Below are positions 1 through 7,478 of a DNA stretch of 18,473 nucleotides, piece after piece; positions within the stretch are counted from its first letter, which is position 1, and the number at the start of each line of letters is the position of its first letter. Made by a program: the position numbers and the translations under genes. Source of the stretch: an uncultured Phascolarctobacterium sp. (GTDB lineage Bacteria > Bacillota > Negativicutes > Acidaminococcales > Acidaminococcaceae); contig NZ_CAJMEH010000043.1 of the NCBI RefSeq assembly GCF_905212365.1, positions 1 through 18,473 on the forward strand, written 5' to 3'. The notes under the pieces were generated by a model, which did not search any database, was not told where the DNA came from, and worked only from the letters and a program-made list of their open reading frames with translations.

Positions 1-2
1 CC

Positions 3-68
3 GAGCGCGTAGTGGACTTTCACCACCTAGTTATCGCCCATGCCGGGCACACTAAAAGAAAGGCTTAA
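3..68 (+). other. Possible 3' end of an unidentified plus-strand ORF
   Basis: One plus-strand frame is open from the left edge to a TAA at 66–68 and would encode about 21 residues with a His-rich tail (DFHHL, then AGHTKRKA). The same stretch also has two short hairpins: GTGG/CCAC at 12–15/23–26 and GCCC/GGGC at 36–39/45–48. It could be the end of a gene that converges on the 94-residue protein gene and shares the terminator at 54–101, or a structured non-coding repeat. I do not recognise a family, and the part in the window is too short to decide. Confidence 0.25.
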
Positions 69-101
69 GATGGCAGTAAGCCATACCTAAGCCTTTCTTT
101 T
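54..101. terminator. Bidirectional intrinsic terminator
   Basis: A perfect 14-bp inverted repeat, AAAAGAAAGGCTTA (54–67) with TAAGCCTTTCTTTT (88–101), encloses an inner TGGC/GCCA stem (71–74/80–83) with a 5-nt loop. T-rich tracts follow on both strands, so it can end minus-strand transcription of the 94-residue protein gene and also any plus-strand gene entering from the left. It is the left boundary of the accessory cluster. Confidence 0.85.
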
Positions 102-113
102 TTCTTGGTTATA

Positions 114-398
114 CTATTTGGCAGAAGCCAGCGCTAATTGAAAAATTCTATGCGCTTCTTCGGAACTTTTACCTGCTTCTAAAGCACTCTTAGCCTGCTC
201 AACAGCATTTTTATATTTTCTATGTGCTGTATCATCAGGAAGATTATCAATATCATAATTCATAATGCTTTTAAAAATAGAATGCAGCTCCTCCGAAGAT
301 TTTCCTGCCAACTTAGCTGCTGCCACATGCTTCATAGCCATTTTGTATCTGTATTCGGCATGAGGCATATTAGGTAATACATATTGTGGGTGTGCCAT
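114..398 (-). CDS. Small protein of two 44-residue repeats, function unknown
   Basis: This is a 94-residue, probably cytosolic protein with no signal peptide or membrane segment. I recognise no family. It contains an internal tandem duplication with a 44-residue period: the segment from about residue 14 to 45 matches residues 58 to 89. AGKSSEE is identical in both copies (31–37 and 75–81), and Y18/Y62, K19/K63, A21/A65, H39/H83 and I41-F42/I85-F86 also match. Each copy looks like a helical hairpin. The N-terminus has two further His (3, 13). The start is set by GAGGAGGA about 10 bases upstream of the ATG. Its promoter carries the same 19-bp-spacer operator as the nitrogenase-like operon, so it probably belongs to the MerR regulon. 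A binding, carrier or chaperone role is only a guess. The local DNA is AT-rich compared with the operon. Confidence 0.8.
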   Translation of the reverse strand: MAHPQYVLPNMPHAEYRYKMAMKHVAAAKLAGKSSEELHSIFKSIMNYDIDNLPDDTAHRKYKNAVEQAKSALEAGKSSEEAHRIFQLALASAK

Positions 399-436
399 AG
401 TTAAACTTCCTCCTCTACTATTTTATGGACAATTAT

Positions 437-467
437 AATATAACCTATATACCTATAGTAGAGTAAA
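437..467 (-). promoter_or_regulatory. MerR-type promoter/operator copy for the 94-aa gene
   Basis: On the minus strand, TTTACT (462–467) and TATATT (437–442) are separated by exactly 19 bp, the long spacer typical of MerR-activated promoters. The spacer includes TAGGTATATAG. Aligned without gaps to the promoter at 11910–11940, 23 of 31 positions are identical. The dyad is less perfect than in that copy (CTATA/TATAG on the plus strand at 445–449/454–458). It lies about 40 bases upstream of the start codon. The match shows a shared operator; control by the MerR protein encoded at 11958 is inferred. Confidence 0.65.
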
Positions 468-488
468 GCTTTTATCCAAAATTTATTT

Positions 489-1514
489 TCATTTTTCTAC
501 ATGCAAATGGCTATCTCCCGATAATGAGAATGTCTCACCGTAAGCAGCATGAGCAATTTCCTGCACGCCAAAAACTACATCCTGAGAACAATTATATATA
601 AATCCCTCTTTCGGATAAAATAGTTGCTTATTTTTTATAGCTGTTAAGGTTTGTAAAGCAGGATCCTCCAAAAATTCTTTATTATATTTATTTATATCAA
701 AAGTATTATGATCATTATAAACAGGCATAATAAACAAATCAGGGTTTATTTTGACCAGCATTTCCTTAGTTACCGGCTGACCATTTTCAATGCCTGCTGC
801 CGCTACGCCATTAATTACCCCTGCTTCCCGGCACATATCGTCAAAGATGCAGCCTTTGCCGCCATAAGTATTCATTAAGGATACCAAAACTACTTTCTTA
901 GGCTGTCTAATATTTTTCTGAGCCAGTTTCTTTTTAATCTCCAATAATTTATCATCCATCATTTGCGTAAGCTTATCACCGCTTGAAAAAATATGCAAGG
1001 CCGCCGCTATTTGATGAACATTGTCTTTAATATCGCTGATTGTTTGCGGGTTTTTAATTACGAATACATTTATTCCAAGACTACGTATATTTTTAATTAG
1101 TTCAGGATCAGTCCAAGCATATGTTAAAACTAATTCCGGATTTAAACTTAATACTTCCTCTTGCGAAGGATTCCAAATCTTACGTTTAATTTGCTGTGCT
1201 TGCTTAACTACATTTGAGCTGGAAGGATCATCAGCTAAAGAGCTAATGGCTAATAGCCTTTTTTGCTCTCCTAATCCCAAAACAATACTATCAGTACCCA
1301 TAGCTAATGTGATTATTTTTTGTGGAGGAGCTTTAAAATACACTTTAGTACCAAAATCATCAACTACGGTATACCCTGATTGGGATTCTTCATTATTTTG
1401 TTGTCCTCCCATTTTGCATCCTGTAAATAGAACTATTAATATTAGCCAGGCAAAAATCAATACTAAAAAATTCCATTTGCTATTATTGAATTTTATTTTC
1501 ATAACAACTACCAT
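489..1514 (-). CDS. ABC-type metal/tetrapyrrole-binding lipoprotein, second copy
   Basis: This is a predicted periplasmic or cell-surface binding protein of the FecB/BtuF class (Peripla_BP_2), the family that delivers ferric siderophores, haem or cobalamin to FecCD-type permeases. A basic N-terminus and a hydrophobic stretch lead to the lipobox LFTGC, with Cys33 as the lipidation site. The mature part begins with a VVDDFGTKVYF β-strand region and has the family motif VKINPDLFIMP. I chose the ATG at 1514 because AAGGA lies 5 bases upstream; a GTG at 1532 and an ATG at 1502 are alternatives. It is clearly paralogous to the binding protein at 7479–8438 (GTD, VKINPD and KNKQL stretches shared), but has a C-terminal extension with two His and more AT-rich DNA. 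It lies downstream of the radical SAM gene after a 128-base gap, so it may have its own promoter. The ligand is unknown. Confidence 0.87.
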   Translation of the reverse strand: MVVVMKIKFNNSKWNFLVLIFAWLILIVLFTGCKMGGQQNNEESQSGYTVVDDFGTKVYFKAPPQKIITLAMGTDSIVLGLGEQKRLLAISSLADDPSSSNVVKQAQQIKRKIWNPSQEEVLSLNPELVLTYAWTDPELIKNIRSLGINVFVIKNPQTISDIKDNVHQIAAALHIFSSGDKLTQMMDDKLLEIKKKLAQKNIRQPKKVVLVSLMNTYGGKGCIFDDMCREAGVINGVAAAGIENGQPVTKEMLVKINPDLFIMPVYNDHNTFDINKYNKEFLEDPALQTLTAIKNKQLFYPKEGFIYNCSQDVVFGVQEIAHAAYGETFSLSGDSHLHVEK

Positions 1515-1558
1515 TAAATCCTTTTCTAACACTCTTGGTTCTCATAGTATTAACAATA

Positions 1559-1636
1559 TTATAGCCTTCGCCAAAAGCCGCAAATTATTCTTTTATGGCC
1601 GCAGCTCATATCTAAATTACATAAAGCTATCTTCAT
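1559..1636 (-). CDS. Possible 25-residue peptide downstream of the radical SAM gene
   Basis: A short ORF begins six bases after the radical SAM stop codon and would encode a 25-residue basic peptide with Cys at 6, 12 and 19 and the C-terminus FWRRL. GGGAG lies only two bases before the ATG, too close for a good ribosome binding site. A TATAAT element overlaps its 3' end and could be the –10 box for the binding-protein gene. A small Cys-containing peptide beside a SPASM enzyme recalls RiPP precursor layouts, but there is no leader–core organisation. It may equally be a chance ORF in promoter DNA. Confidence 0.15.
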   Translation of the reverse strand: MKIALCNLDMSCGHKRIICGFWRRL

Positions 1637-1642
1637 TTCTCC

Positions 1643-2674
1643 CTACCCAATAACCTGCTTAATAGAAATTCGCTTCATAGCGCACTCCGCGCCGTAATCC
1701 TCTTTATTTTCCATGCCGTCCCAGCGGGCGAAGCCCCCGCCGCCGCACAGGCGAAAATCGGGGCACTGACGGCAAAATTCCATAGACTCACTAATCAGCC
1801 GCTGCGTTTTTCCCACCAACGGTCTTTCCAAGCCGCTGTACACATTACCCAAATAGAAATCCCGTTGTCCCACCAGCGACGAGCAGGCGTAAATATCGCC
1901 CTTAGCGTCCACAAAAGCAGCCTCGCCGTTCATCGCATAGCAATGCCCGAAAACATACTGGCAATCGCGGCATAAGGTTTTTACTCGTTCCTGCTGAGCG
2001 ATTTCAATATACACGCCGGTTAATCTGGTCAAAGCGTCGCGGCGGGCGTAAACATGCTCCATAGCCTGCCGCATATCCTCCGGCGCAGGCGGCTTTAGGC
2101 CGCCGCCCCGTCCCTGCGCGCGCAAAATATCAAAGCCTATGCGGCGCACATTACCCAAAAAGTAAGCAAATTCCACAATACCGCTCAGGCTGCGCACATT
2201 ATCGTCCGTTACCACGCAGGTAATGCCGCAGGCTATATTATTGCGGCGCAGCACGTCGATGCCTTTGAGAATGTCGCCCGTCGCACCATAGCCGTTCTTT
2301 TTCAGGCGCAGCTTATCGTTGACCGACGGCCTGCCGTCCAGACTGACACCGATAGCCACCTTATTTTTAAACAAATATTGCGCGATAGCATCCGTCAGCT
2401 TAGAGCCGTTGGTTTGCAGCTGTAAGAGCGTCGGCAGCTTATGCTCCTGCACGTAATCCACTACTATTTGCAGCGTTTCAAAATTCAACAGCGGTTCGCC
2501 GCCGCTGAACTGAATAATAAAGGTTTCGCCGCTGGCCGCCGCCATTTTTACAGCCCGCAAGGCGATGTCCGGCGTCATTTTACTTTTATCATGCTCTGCC
2601 GCGTAGCAATACCGGCAGGCAAAGTTGCACCTGCCCGTTAAGCTCAGCACCAGCATTTTTATTTTATCGCTCAT
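1643..2674 (-). CDS. Radical SAM/SPASM enzyme
   Basis: This is a 343-residue radical SAM enzyme with a C-terminal SPASM region. Cys16, Cys20 and Cys23 (CNFACRYCY) would bind the SAM-cleaving 4Fe-4S cluster, and GGEP at 58–61 is the SAM-binding motif. The C-terminal half has an extra CxxC (235, 238), C245-x13-G-x4-C264, then C301-x2-C304-x5-C310 and C331. The usual next SPASM Cys, three residues after C310, is Gly314. Known relatives include anaerobic sulfatase maturases, PqqE and the haem-modifying enzymes NirJ, AhbC and AhbD; given the neighbouring chelatase, a tetrapyrrole substrate is my preferred inference. The ATG at 2674 is preceded by GGAGGA with a good spacing and overlaps the chelatase stop by 11 bases, so the two are probably translationally coupled. 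A longer in-frame extension to 2899 lies inside the chelatase gene and is not used. Confidence 0.9.
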   Translation of the reverse strand: MSDKIKMLVLSLTGRCNFACRYCYAAEHDKSKMTPDIALRAVKMAAASGETFIIQFSGGEPLLNFETLQIVVDYVQEHKLPTLLQLQTNGSKLTDAIAQYLFKNKVAIGVSLDGRPSVNDKLRLKKNGYGATGDILKGIDVLRRNNIACGITCVVTDDNVRSLSGIVEFAYFLGNVRRIGFDILRAQGRGGGLKPPAPEDMRQAMEHVYARRDALTRLTGVYIEIAQQERVKTLCRDCQYVFGHCYAMNGEAAFVDAKGDIYACSSLVGQRDFYLGNVYSGLERPLVGKTQRLISESMEFCRQCPDFRLCGGGGFARWDGMENKEDYGAECAMKRISIKQVIG

Positions 2675-5600
2675 CAGCCCTATCCTCCAATTCGCCTTCC
2701 ATGTCCAGATAGAGCTTTTGCAGTTCTTCCTTAGTTTCCGGCTTAGCCTGCCACAGCCCACGCTGTTCGGCCTCCAGCAAAATTTCCGCCATGCGCTGCA
2801 GCGCCCAGGGATTAACCTGCCGCAGCCATTCCTGTACCTTAGGGTCAAAGGTATATTTTTCCGCATATTTTTCGTACATCCAGTCCTCCATAACGGCACT
2901 GGTAGCGTCCCACTGAAAGCTATGCGCTATCATATTGGCCATATCTGCCGCGCCCTTATAGCCATGCTGCATCATGCCGGCAATATATTTAGGATTTATG
3001 GACTCGCTGCGGAAAATACGCTTAGCCTCCTCCTGTACGCTGTGCATAGTCACACGGGTACGGTCGGTGCTGTCGCCGCAATAGGAACGCGGCGCGCTGC
3101 CCTTAATGCTGCGTACTGCGGCAATCATACCGCCGTGATAAGCGTTGTAATCGTCGCTGCTGAGCATATTGGTTTCATGATTATCCTCATTTTTAATGGT
3201 AATATCCAGGCTGCCCATGCGCTTGCGGAACTGCTGCGGCAAAAATTGGCCTCTAGTTTTGCCGCCGTAAGCGTGAGCGCCCCAGCGTACATAAACGTCG
3301 GCAATATCGTCGATTGTTTGCCAATTTTTCGCTTCCAACAATGCGGCGACACCTGCGCCGTAAGTACCCTCCTGATCGCCGAAAATGCGGTAGGCGGCCT
3401 GCCGCCAAGCGTCCTCCCTGCTCATGCTTTCCGCGTCCTGCAACTCCTGACTATCTGCCTGAATATGCTTGCGCACAAAATTCAGCTCCGGCTCCTCGTC
3501 CTGCTCCGCCGCCAGCAGCACGGCCTTATCCAGCAGATTGATTACCGAAGGCATGGAATCGCGGAACAAGCCGCTGATACGCGCCGTAACATCGATACGT
3601 GGGCGCTTTAATTCCGTCAGCGGAATGACCTCCAAACCGTTGACCCGCAGGCTGCCGCTTTGATATTTAGGCCTGATACCCAGCAGGTACAAAAATTCGG
3701 CCACGCACTGGCCATGGCTGCGCATATTCGAGCCCGACCACAGCACGATGCCAATATTTTCCGGATAACGGCCTTCTTCCGCAATAAAGCGTTCCACAAC
3801 CTGATCGCCCAGAGTCTTGCCTATTTCCCAGGCCGCAGGCGTAGGCAGCGTGCGCGGGTCGACGCCGTAAAAATTACGCCCTGTTGGCAAAAGGTCCGCG
3901 CCGCCGCTGGATGGCGCGCCGCTGGGTCCCGGCTCGACATATTGCCCTTCAAAGCCCCGCAGCATATTTTCCAGCTCCTGACTGGTCAGCAGCAGATTAG
4001 GATAAACCTTGTGACAGGTATAACTGCACACCTGTTCCAGCTTTTGCCGCAAGTCCGCAGATGTATGCTCAATCCACGGCAGCTCACGTACCTTTTCCCA
4101 AGCGCCGCCGGCAAAGCCACAGTCTGCCAGCACACGGATAAATTCCCGGCACTGACTGCCGATGCGGTCGATAAGCTTGCCATAGGTAATGTTCAAGGGT
4201 TGATAAATCAGCCCGCTGTTTTCCAGCAGTTCATAATAATCAAAGCCATACAAGGCGGCCACAGCCTGCATCAAGCTGGGTACATCGCCATTATCCATCC
4301 GCAGCAGCAGCCATAAATACTCTATCAACTGCTCCTTTTGCGGAGGCTCGCCTAAAATATGCAGGCCCGTATGCACCTCCATATTTTTCAAATCGGTAAT
4401 ATAATTATGCAGCGCCATAACGTATTCCTGGAATGGCTTATCCGTATCGTGCGGCACCTCGTCCTGCAAATTAGCCTGCGCCGCCTTTTCCAGCACCAGC
4501 TTTTCCAAATTACCCAGATTTTCCGGCTGCGCCGTGGCAAAATGCACGTACTCGTCCATTAGCTTTTCCAGCTCCTCCAGCTCGTCGTAAACTCCGGCCT
4601 GAGCCTGAGGCGCAGGCAAATGCTCGATAAGGCAGGCGGCTCCGCGGCGTTTGGCCTGAATACCCTCGCCTGTAATCGTAATATTATAGGGATAAATATT
4701 GGGCAAATCGCCGATGGCTAAATCTGGATAGCAGGCCCGGCTCAAACCGGCATTCTTGCCCGGCAGCCATTCCAGACTGCCGTGCGTGCCGATATGGGCC
4801 ACCGCGTCAGCCTGCCAAACGTCGCGCAGCCAGCGGTAAAAGCCCAAATATTGATGCGTCGGCGCGCAGAAGGGGTCGTGGTAAATTTTTTCCGGGTCCT
4901 CGCCGAAGCCACGCGGTGGCTGCACCGTTATAAAAATATTGCCGTTCATCGTACCGGGAACCAGCAGGCTGCCGTCGTACTCCATCACCTGTCCTGGAGG
5001 GTCGCCCCAATCCTTTGCCAGCTGGCTCTGCACGCCGCCGTCCATTTCTGTAAAGAAGTCCTTGTACTTTTTTCCCGTCAGCTTCTTAGCCGCGGCAATT
5101 TGCTTTTCAGTAAGCATACTGCAGTCGTTAGTAGCGTTGGCCGTCAGCTCCTCGATAAAGGCCTGCGTATCCTCTGGCACCGCGTCCACCCTGTAGCCGC
5201 GCTCCCGCATGGCGGCCAGCACCCGGCGGACGCTTTCAATTGTATCCAAGCCTAAAGCGCTGCCGATATTGGAATTACGCGGCGGATAATTATGAAAAAT
5301 AATCGCTATCTTTTTATCCTTATTTTGCTTGCGCCGCAAATTGGCCCACTTCGCCGCCTTGCTTGCCATACGCTGCACCCTCTCGCTAATAGGAAGATAA
5401 CGCACGTCGCCGTTATCCAGCACCTTTTTCGTAGCGATGGGCACACTGTGAATTATGCCGTCAAATTCGGGCAAAGAAATGCTGATGGAAATCTCCATCG
5501 CGTTCATACCCTCAAAGCTGTTTTTCCATTCTTCATAAGGCGCAATCAAGGTGTAAGCCTGCAAAACCGGCACGTTCCACCGCTTTAAATAATCCACGCT

Positions 5601-6383
5601 CAAAGCGCCGCTGCCAGTCAGAGAAAATTTCAGCACATTGATTAAAGCGTCGATAACCGGCACGCCATCCTGACAAAAGAAGCGCTGCACCACTTGCGGC
5701 AGCGACGGCATCCCCATTTCAGCATTAGGTATGCCGTTGGTAAAAACACAGACAGGATTCAAGCCCTGCGCCTCCAAGGCTTCCACCATAGCCTTCTGAT
5801 AGGTTAAATCGCCCCACACCCATTCGTCACGGTAAAACAGCATGCCTACATAGGGCCTGCCGCTGCAACAAAAATCACGCTGGTATTCTGTCAAATCAGT
5901 ATAAACCTTCTGCGCCCGCGGGTGATAAATGCCGCACCAATGAATTGGGTCAGGCGCGGCAATTTCAGGCTCGCCTCCCTGCGCCAAGGTGGCAAGATAC
6001 TGCCATAAATTATAATAATTGCGTTCGCCGCCAAAGGCACAGTATTCCCTTACGGTCTGCACCTGTTTCGGCGTAAGCGCCTGCACCAGTTCGTTTTCAT
6101 CCGTACCGGCCGCGTCGATATAATAAGGAAGCCCCTTGCGCTTAACAAATGCCAGGCACCTCTGCAAAAACGGCGTATCCAAGCCTGTACCCATCCACTT
6201 TAAAAGCAGCAAATCGGTACTTCCCAGCTCCTGCTCCCATTTTTTATTCCAAGCCGTGGCCTCCGTTATCCAGCGGCAGGCGCACTCGCCGCTAAGCCTG
6301 CGCTCCTGCTGCAATCTATCCAAGGTCTGCTGCATCATCCCCATACGCCTGATAACATTAGTCACAAATAAAATCTTACTCAT
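2664..6383 (-). CDS. CobN/BchH-family chelatase large subunit
   Basis: This is a 1239-residue protein of the CobN/BchH family, close to the usual CobN length. Family landmarks are VGMLFYR (179–185), FHNYPPRNSNIG (363–374), QPPRGFGEDPEKIYHDP (488–504) and THGSLEWLPGK (533–543). CobN inserts cobalt into hydrogenobyrinic acid diamide and BchH inserts magnesium into protoporphyrin, both with AAA+ partners (CobST, BchID). HmuS, a related protein of anaerobic haem-uptake operons, is reported to remove iron from haem. No AAA+ partner and no corrin or chlorophyll gene is in the window, so metal, substrate and direction (insertion or removal) are open. The ATG is preceded by GAGGAG. It lies 45 bases after the permease gene, behind two small hairpins, and overlaps the radical SAM gene by 11 bases. 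Location is probably cytosolic. Confidence 0.93.
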   Translation of the reverse strand: MSKILFVTNVIRRMGMMQQTLDRLQQERRLSGECACRWITEATAWNKKWEQELGSTDLLLLKWMGTGLDTPFLQRCLAFVKRKGLPYYIDAAGTDENELVQALTPKQVQTVREYCAFGGERNYYNLWQYLATLAQGGEPEIAAPDPIHWCGIYHPRAQKVYTDLTEYQRDFCCSGRPYVGMLFYRDEWVWGDLTYQKAMVEALEAQGLNPVCVFTNGIPNAEMGMPSLPQVVQRFFCQDGVPVIDALINVLKFSLTGSGALSVDYLKRWNVPVLQAYTLIAPYEEWKNSFEGMNAMEISISISLPEFDGIIHSVPIATKKVLDNGDVRYLPISERVQRMASKAAKWANLRRKQNKDKKIAIIFHNYPPRNSNIGSALGLDTIESVRRVLAAMRERGYRVDAVPEDTQAFIEELTANATNDCSMLTEKQIAAAKKLTGKKYKDFFTEMDGGVQSQLAKDWGDPPGQVMEYDGSLLVPGTMNGNIFITVQPPRGFGEDPEKIYHDPFCAPTHQYLGFYRWLRDVWQADAVAHIGTHGSLEWLPGKNAGLSRACYPDLAIGDLPNIYPYNITITGEGIQAKRRGAACLIEHLPAPQAQAGVYDELEELEKLMDEYVHFATAQPENLGNLEKLVLEKAAQANLQDEVPHDTDKPFQEYVMALHNYITDLKNMEVHTGLHILGEPPQKEQLIEYLWLLLRMDNGDVPSLMQAVAALYGFDYYELLENSGLIYQPLNITYGKLIDRIGSQCREFIRVLADCGFAGGAWEKVRELPWIEHTSADLRQKLEQVCSYTCHKVYPNLLLTSQELENMLRGFEGQYVEPGPSGAPSSGGADLLPTGRNFYGVDPRTLPTPAAWEIGKTLGDQVVERFIAEEGRYPENIGIVLWSGSNMRSHGQCVAEFLYLLGIRPKYQSGSLRVNGLEVIPLTELKRPRIDVTARISGLFRDSMPSVINLLDKAVLLAAEQDEEPELNFVRKHIQADSQELQDAESMSREDAWRQAAYRIFGDQEGTYGAGVAALLEAKNWQTIDDIADVYVRWGAHAYGGKTRGQFLPQQFRKRMGSLDITIKNEDNHETNMLSSDDYNAYHGGMIAAVRSIKGSAPRSYCGDSTDRTRVTMHSVQEEAKRIFRSESINPKYIAGMMQHGYKGAADMANMIAHSFQWDATSAVMEDWMYEKYAEKYTFDPKVQEWLRQVNPWALQRMAEILLEAEQRGLWQAKPETKEELQKLYLDMEGELEDRADER

Positions 6384-6406
6384 TCTTTTCTCCTCGCTGA
6401 TTTACC

Positions 6407-6443
6407 CCCTGCATAGCAGGGAAAAAGCTTAAAAGAAGCTTTT
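6407..6443 (-). promoter_or_regulatory. Tandem hairpins between permease and chelatase genes
   Basis: Two perfect hairpins lie between these genes. The first in transcription order, AAAAGCTT/AAGCTTTT (6423–6430/6436–6443), overlaps the permease stop and is followed by a short T run, like a weak AT-rich terminator. The second is CCCTGC/GCAGGG (6407–6412/6416–6421) with a 3-nt loop and no T tract. They may attenuate transcription or protect an mRNA end, lowering or separating chelatase and radical SAM expression from the upstream genes. This rests on the repeats alone. Confidence 0.4.
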
Positions 6444-7466
6444 CTGCATTTTTCTAAGCAAATATAAGAAATACGGCGTGCCCAACAGCGCCGTCATAAT
6501 ACCTACGCGCACCTCCGCAGGCGGCATAACCACGCGCCCCAAGGAATCGCAAAACACTAAAAAGGCCGCGCCGCCCAAAGCGCTGGCAGGCAGCAGCACG
6601 CGATGGTCCGGTCCCAGCAGCATACGCATCATATGCGGAATCACCAGCCCCACAAAGCCTATGTTGCCGCTGACGCAAACCGAGGTGGCCGTAGTCATAG
6701 CCGCCACGAACAGCAGACCCATGCGAAAGGTAGTTACCGGCATGCCAACTGCCCTAGCCTCCGTTTCTCCCAAAACCAGAATATTCAAATGGCGCGCCAG
6801 CAGCATCATCACCACAATGCCGCACAGCACCGGCCCGGCAGCTAAATAAACATGCTCCCAGCGGCGGTAATCAAGCCCGCCCACCATCCAGAACAGGTAT
6901 TGCTGCAATTTTTGTTCATTCATAAAGGTTAAAATACCGCTGGTTACAGCTCCCAGCAGCATGCCTACGGCTACGCCGGCCAAAAGCAGCGTCATTACAG
7001 GTATTTTACCGTTGCGCATAGCTAAAAATACTGTCAGCGTTACGGCGCAAATGCTGCCGCAAAAGGCGAATGCAGGCATGGTAAACATGCTCACAGCCGC
7101 AGTCCCCAAGGCAATGGACAGCACCGCGCCCGTAGCCGCGCCCGCCGAAATACCAATCAGCCCAGAGTCGGCCAGAGGATTGCTGAAAATGCCCTGCATT
7201 ACCGCGCCGCTGATGCCTAGGGCCGCGCCCACCAAAGCGCCTACCAGCATACGCGGCAGACGGATATACCAGATAACGGCCAGCTGCTCCTTGCTCACAG
7301 CAGTGTCCTGCAAAAAGGGTAAATGCAGCTGCTGGCATAAAATAGCCAGCGCATTTTTTACCGGCACATCGATTTGTCCTACGGTCAGCGACAAGCAGGC
7401 TATAGCGAGCAATAACAGCAGCAAAATCAGCAGCGCGCTCAGGCTGCGCTCTTTTTTTATAAGCAT
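6429..7466 (-). CDS. FecCD/BtuC-type ABC transporter permease
   Basis: This is a 345-residue integral membrane protein of the FecCD family, which transports ferric siderophores, haem, cobalamin or related chelates. The first membrane segment is at about residues 9–29. RLPR at 69–72 leads into the signature MQGIFSNPLADSGLIGISAGA (about 90–110), and the C-terminal third has the family motif GFVGLVIPHMMRMLLGPDHR. Strings of hydrophobic segments fit the usual ten-helix fold. The ATG at 7466 has AAGGAAG upstream. It follows its probable partner, the binding lipoprotein, by 12 bases. Such transporters also need a FecE/BtuD-type ATPase, and none is encoded in the window, so it must be elsewhere or shared. 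Substrate is not readable from sequence; the operon suggests a tetrapyrrole or a metal chelate. Confidence 0.93.
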   Translation of the reverse strand: MLIKKERSLSALLILLLLLLAIACLSLTVGQIDVPVKNALAILCQQLHLPFLQDTAVSKEQLAVIWYIRLPRMLVGALVGAALGISGAVMQGIFSNPLADSGLIGISAGAATGAVLSIALGTAAVSMFTMPAFAFCGSICAVTLTVFLAMRNGKIPVMTLLLAGVAVGMLLGAVTSGILTFMNEQKLQQYLFWMVGGLDYRRWEHVYLAAGPVLCGIVVMMLLARHLNILVLGETEARAVGMPVTTFRMGLLFVAAMTTATSVCVSGNIGFVGLVIPHMMRMLLGPDHRVLLPASALGGAAFLVFCDSLGRVVMPPAEVRVGIMTALLGTPYFLYLLRKMQKSFF

Positions 7467-7478
7467 TTCGTCACTTCC

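Noticed and set aside
2675..2899. N-terminal extension of the radical SAM enzyme
   Set aside because: It is out of frame within the chelatase gene, has Trp/Arg/Cys-rich shadow composition, and a strong ribosome binding site sits before the ATG at 2674.
2625..3611. Long plus-strand open frame opposite the chelatase gene
   Set aside because: It is antisense to a clearly conserved gene, shows no recognisable family, and reflects codon bias of the coding strand, as do the other antisense frames over 3 to 18 kb.
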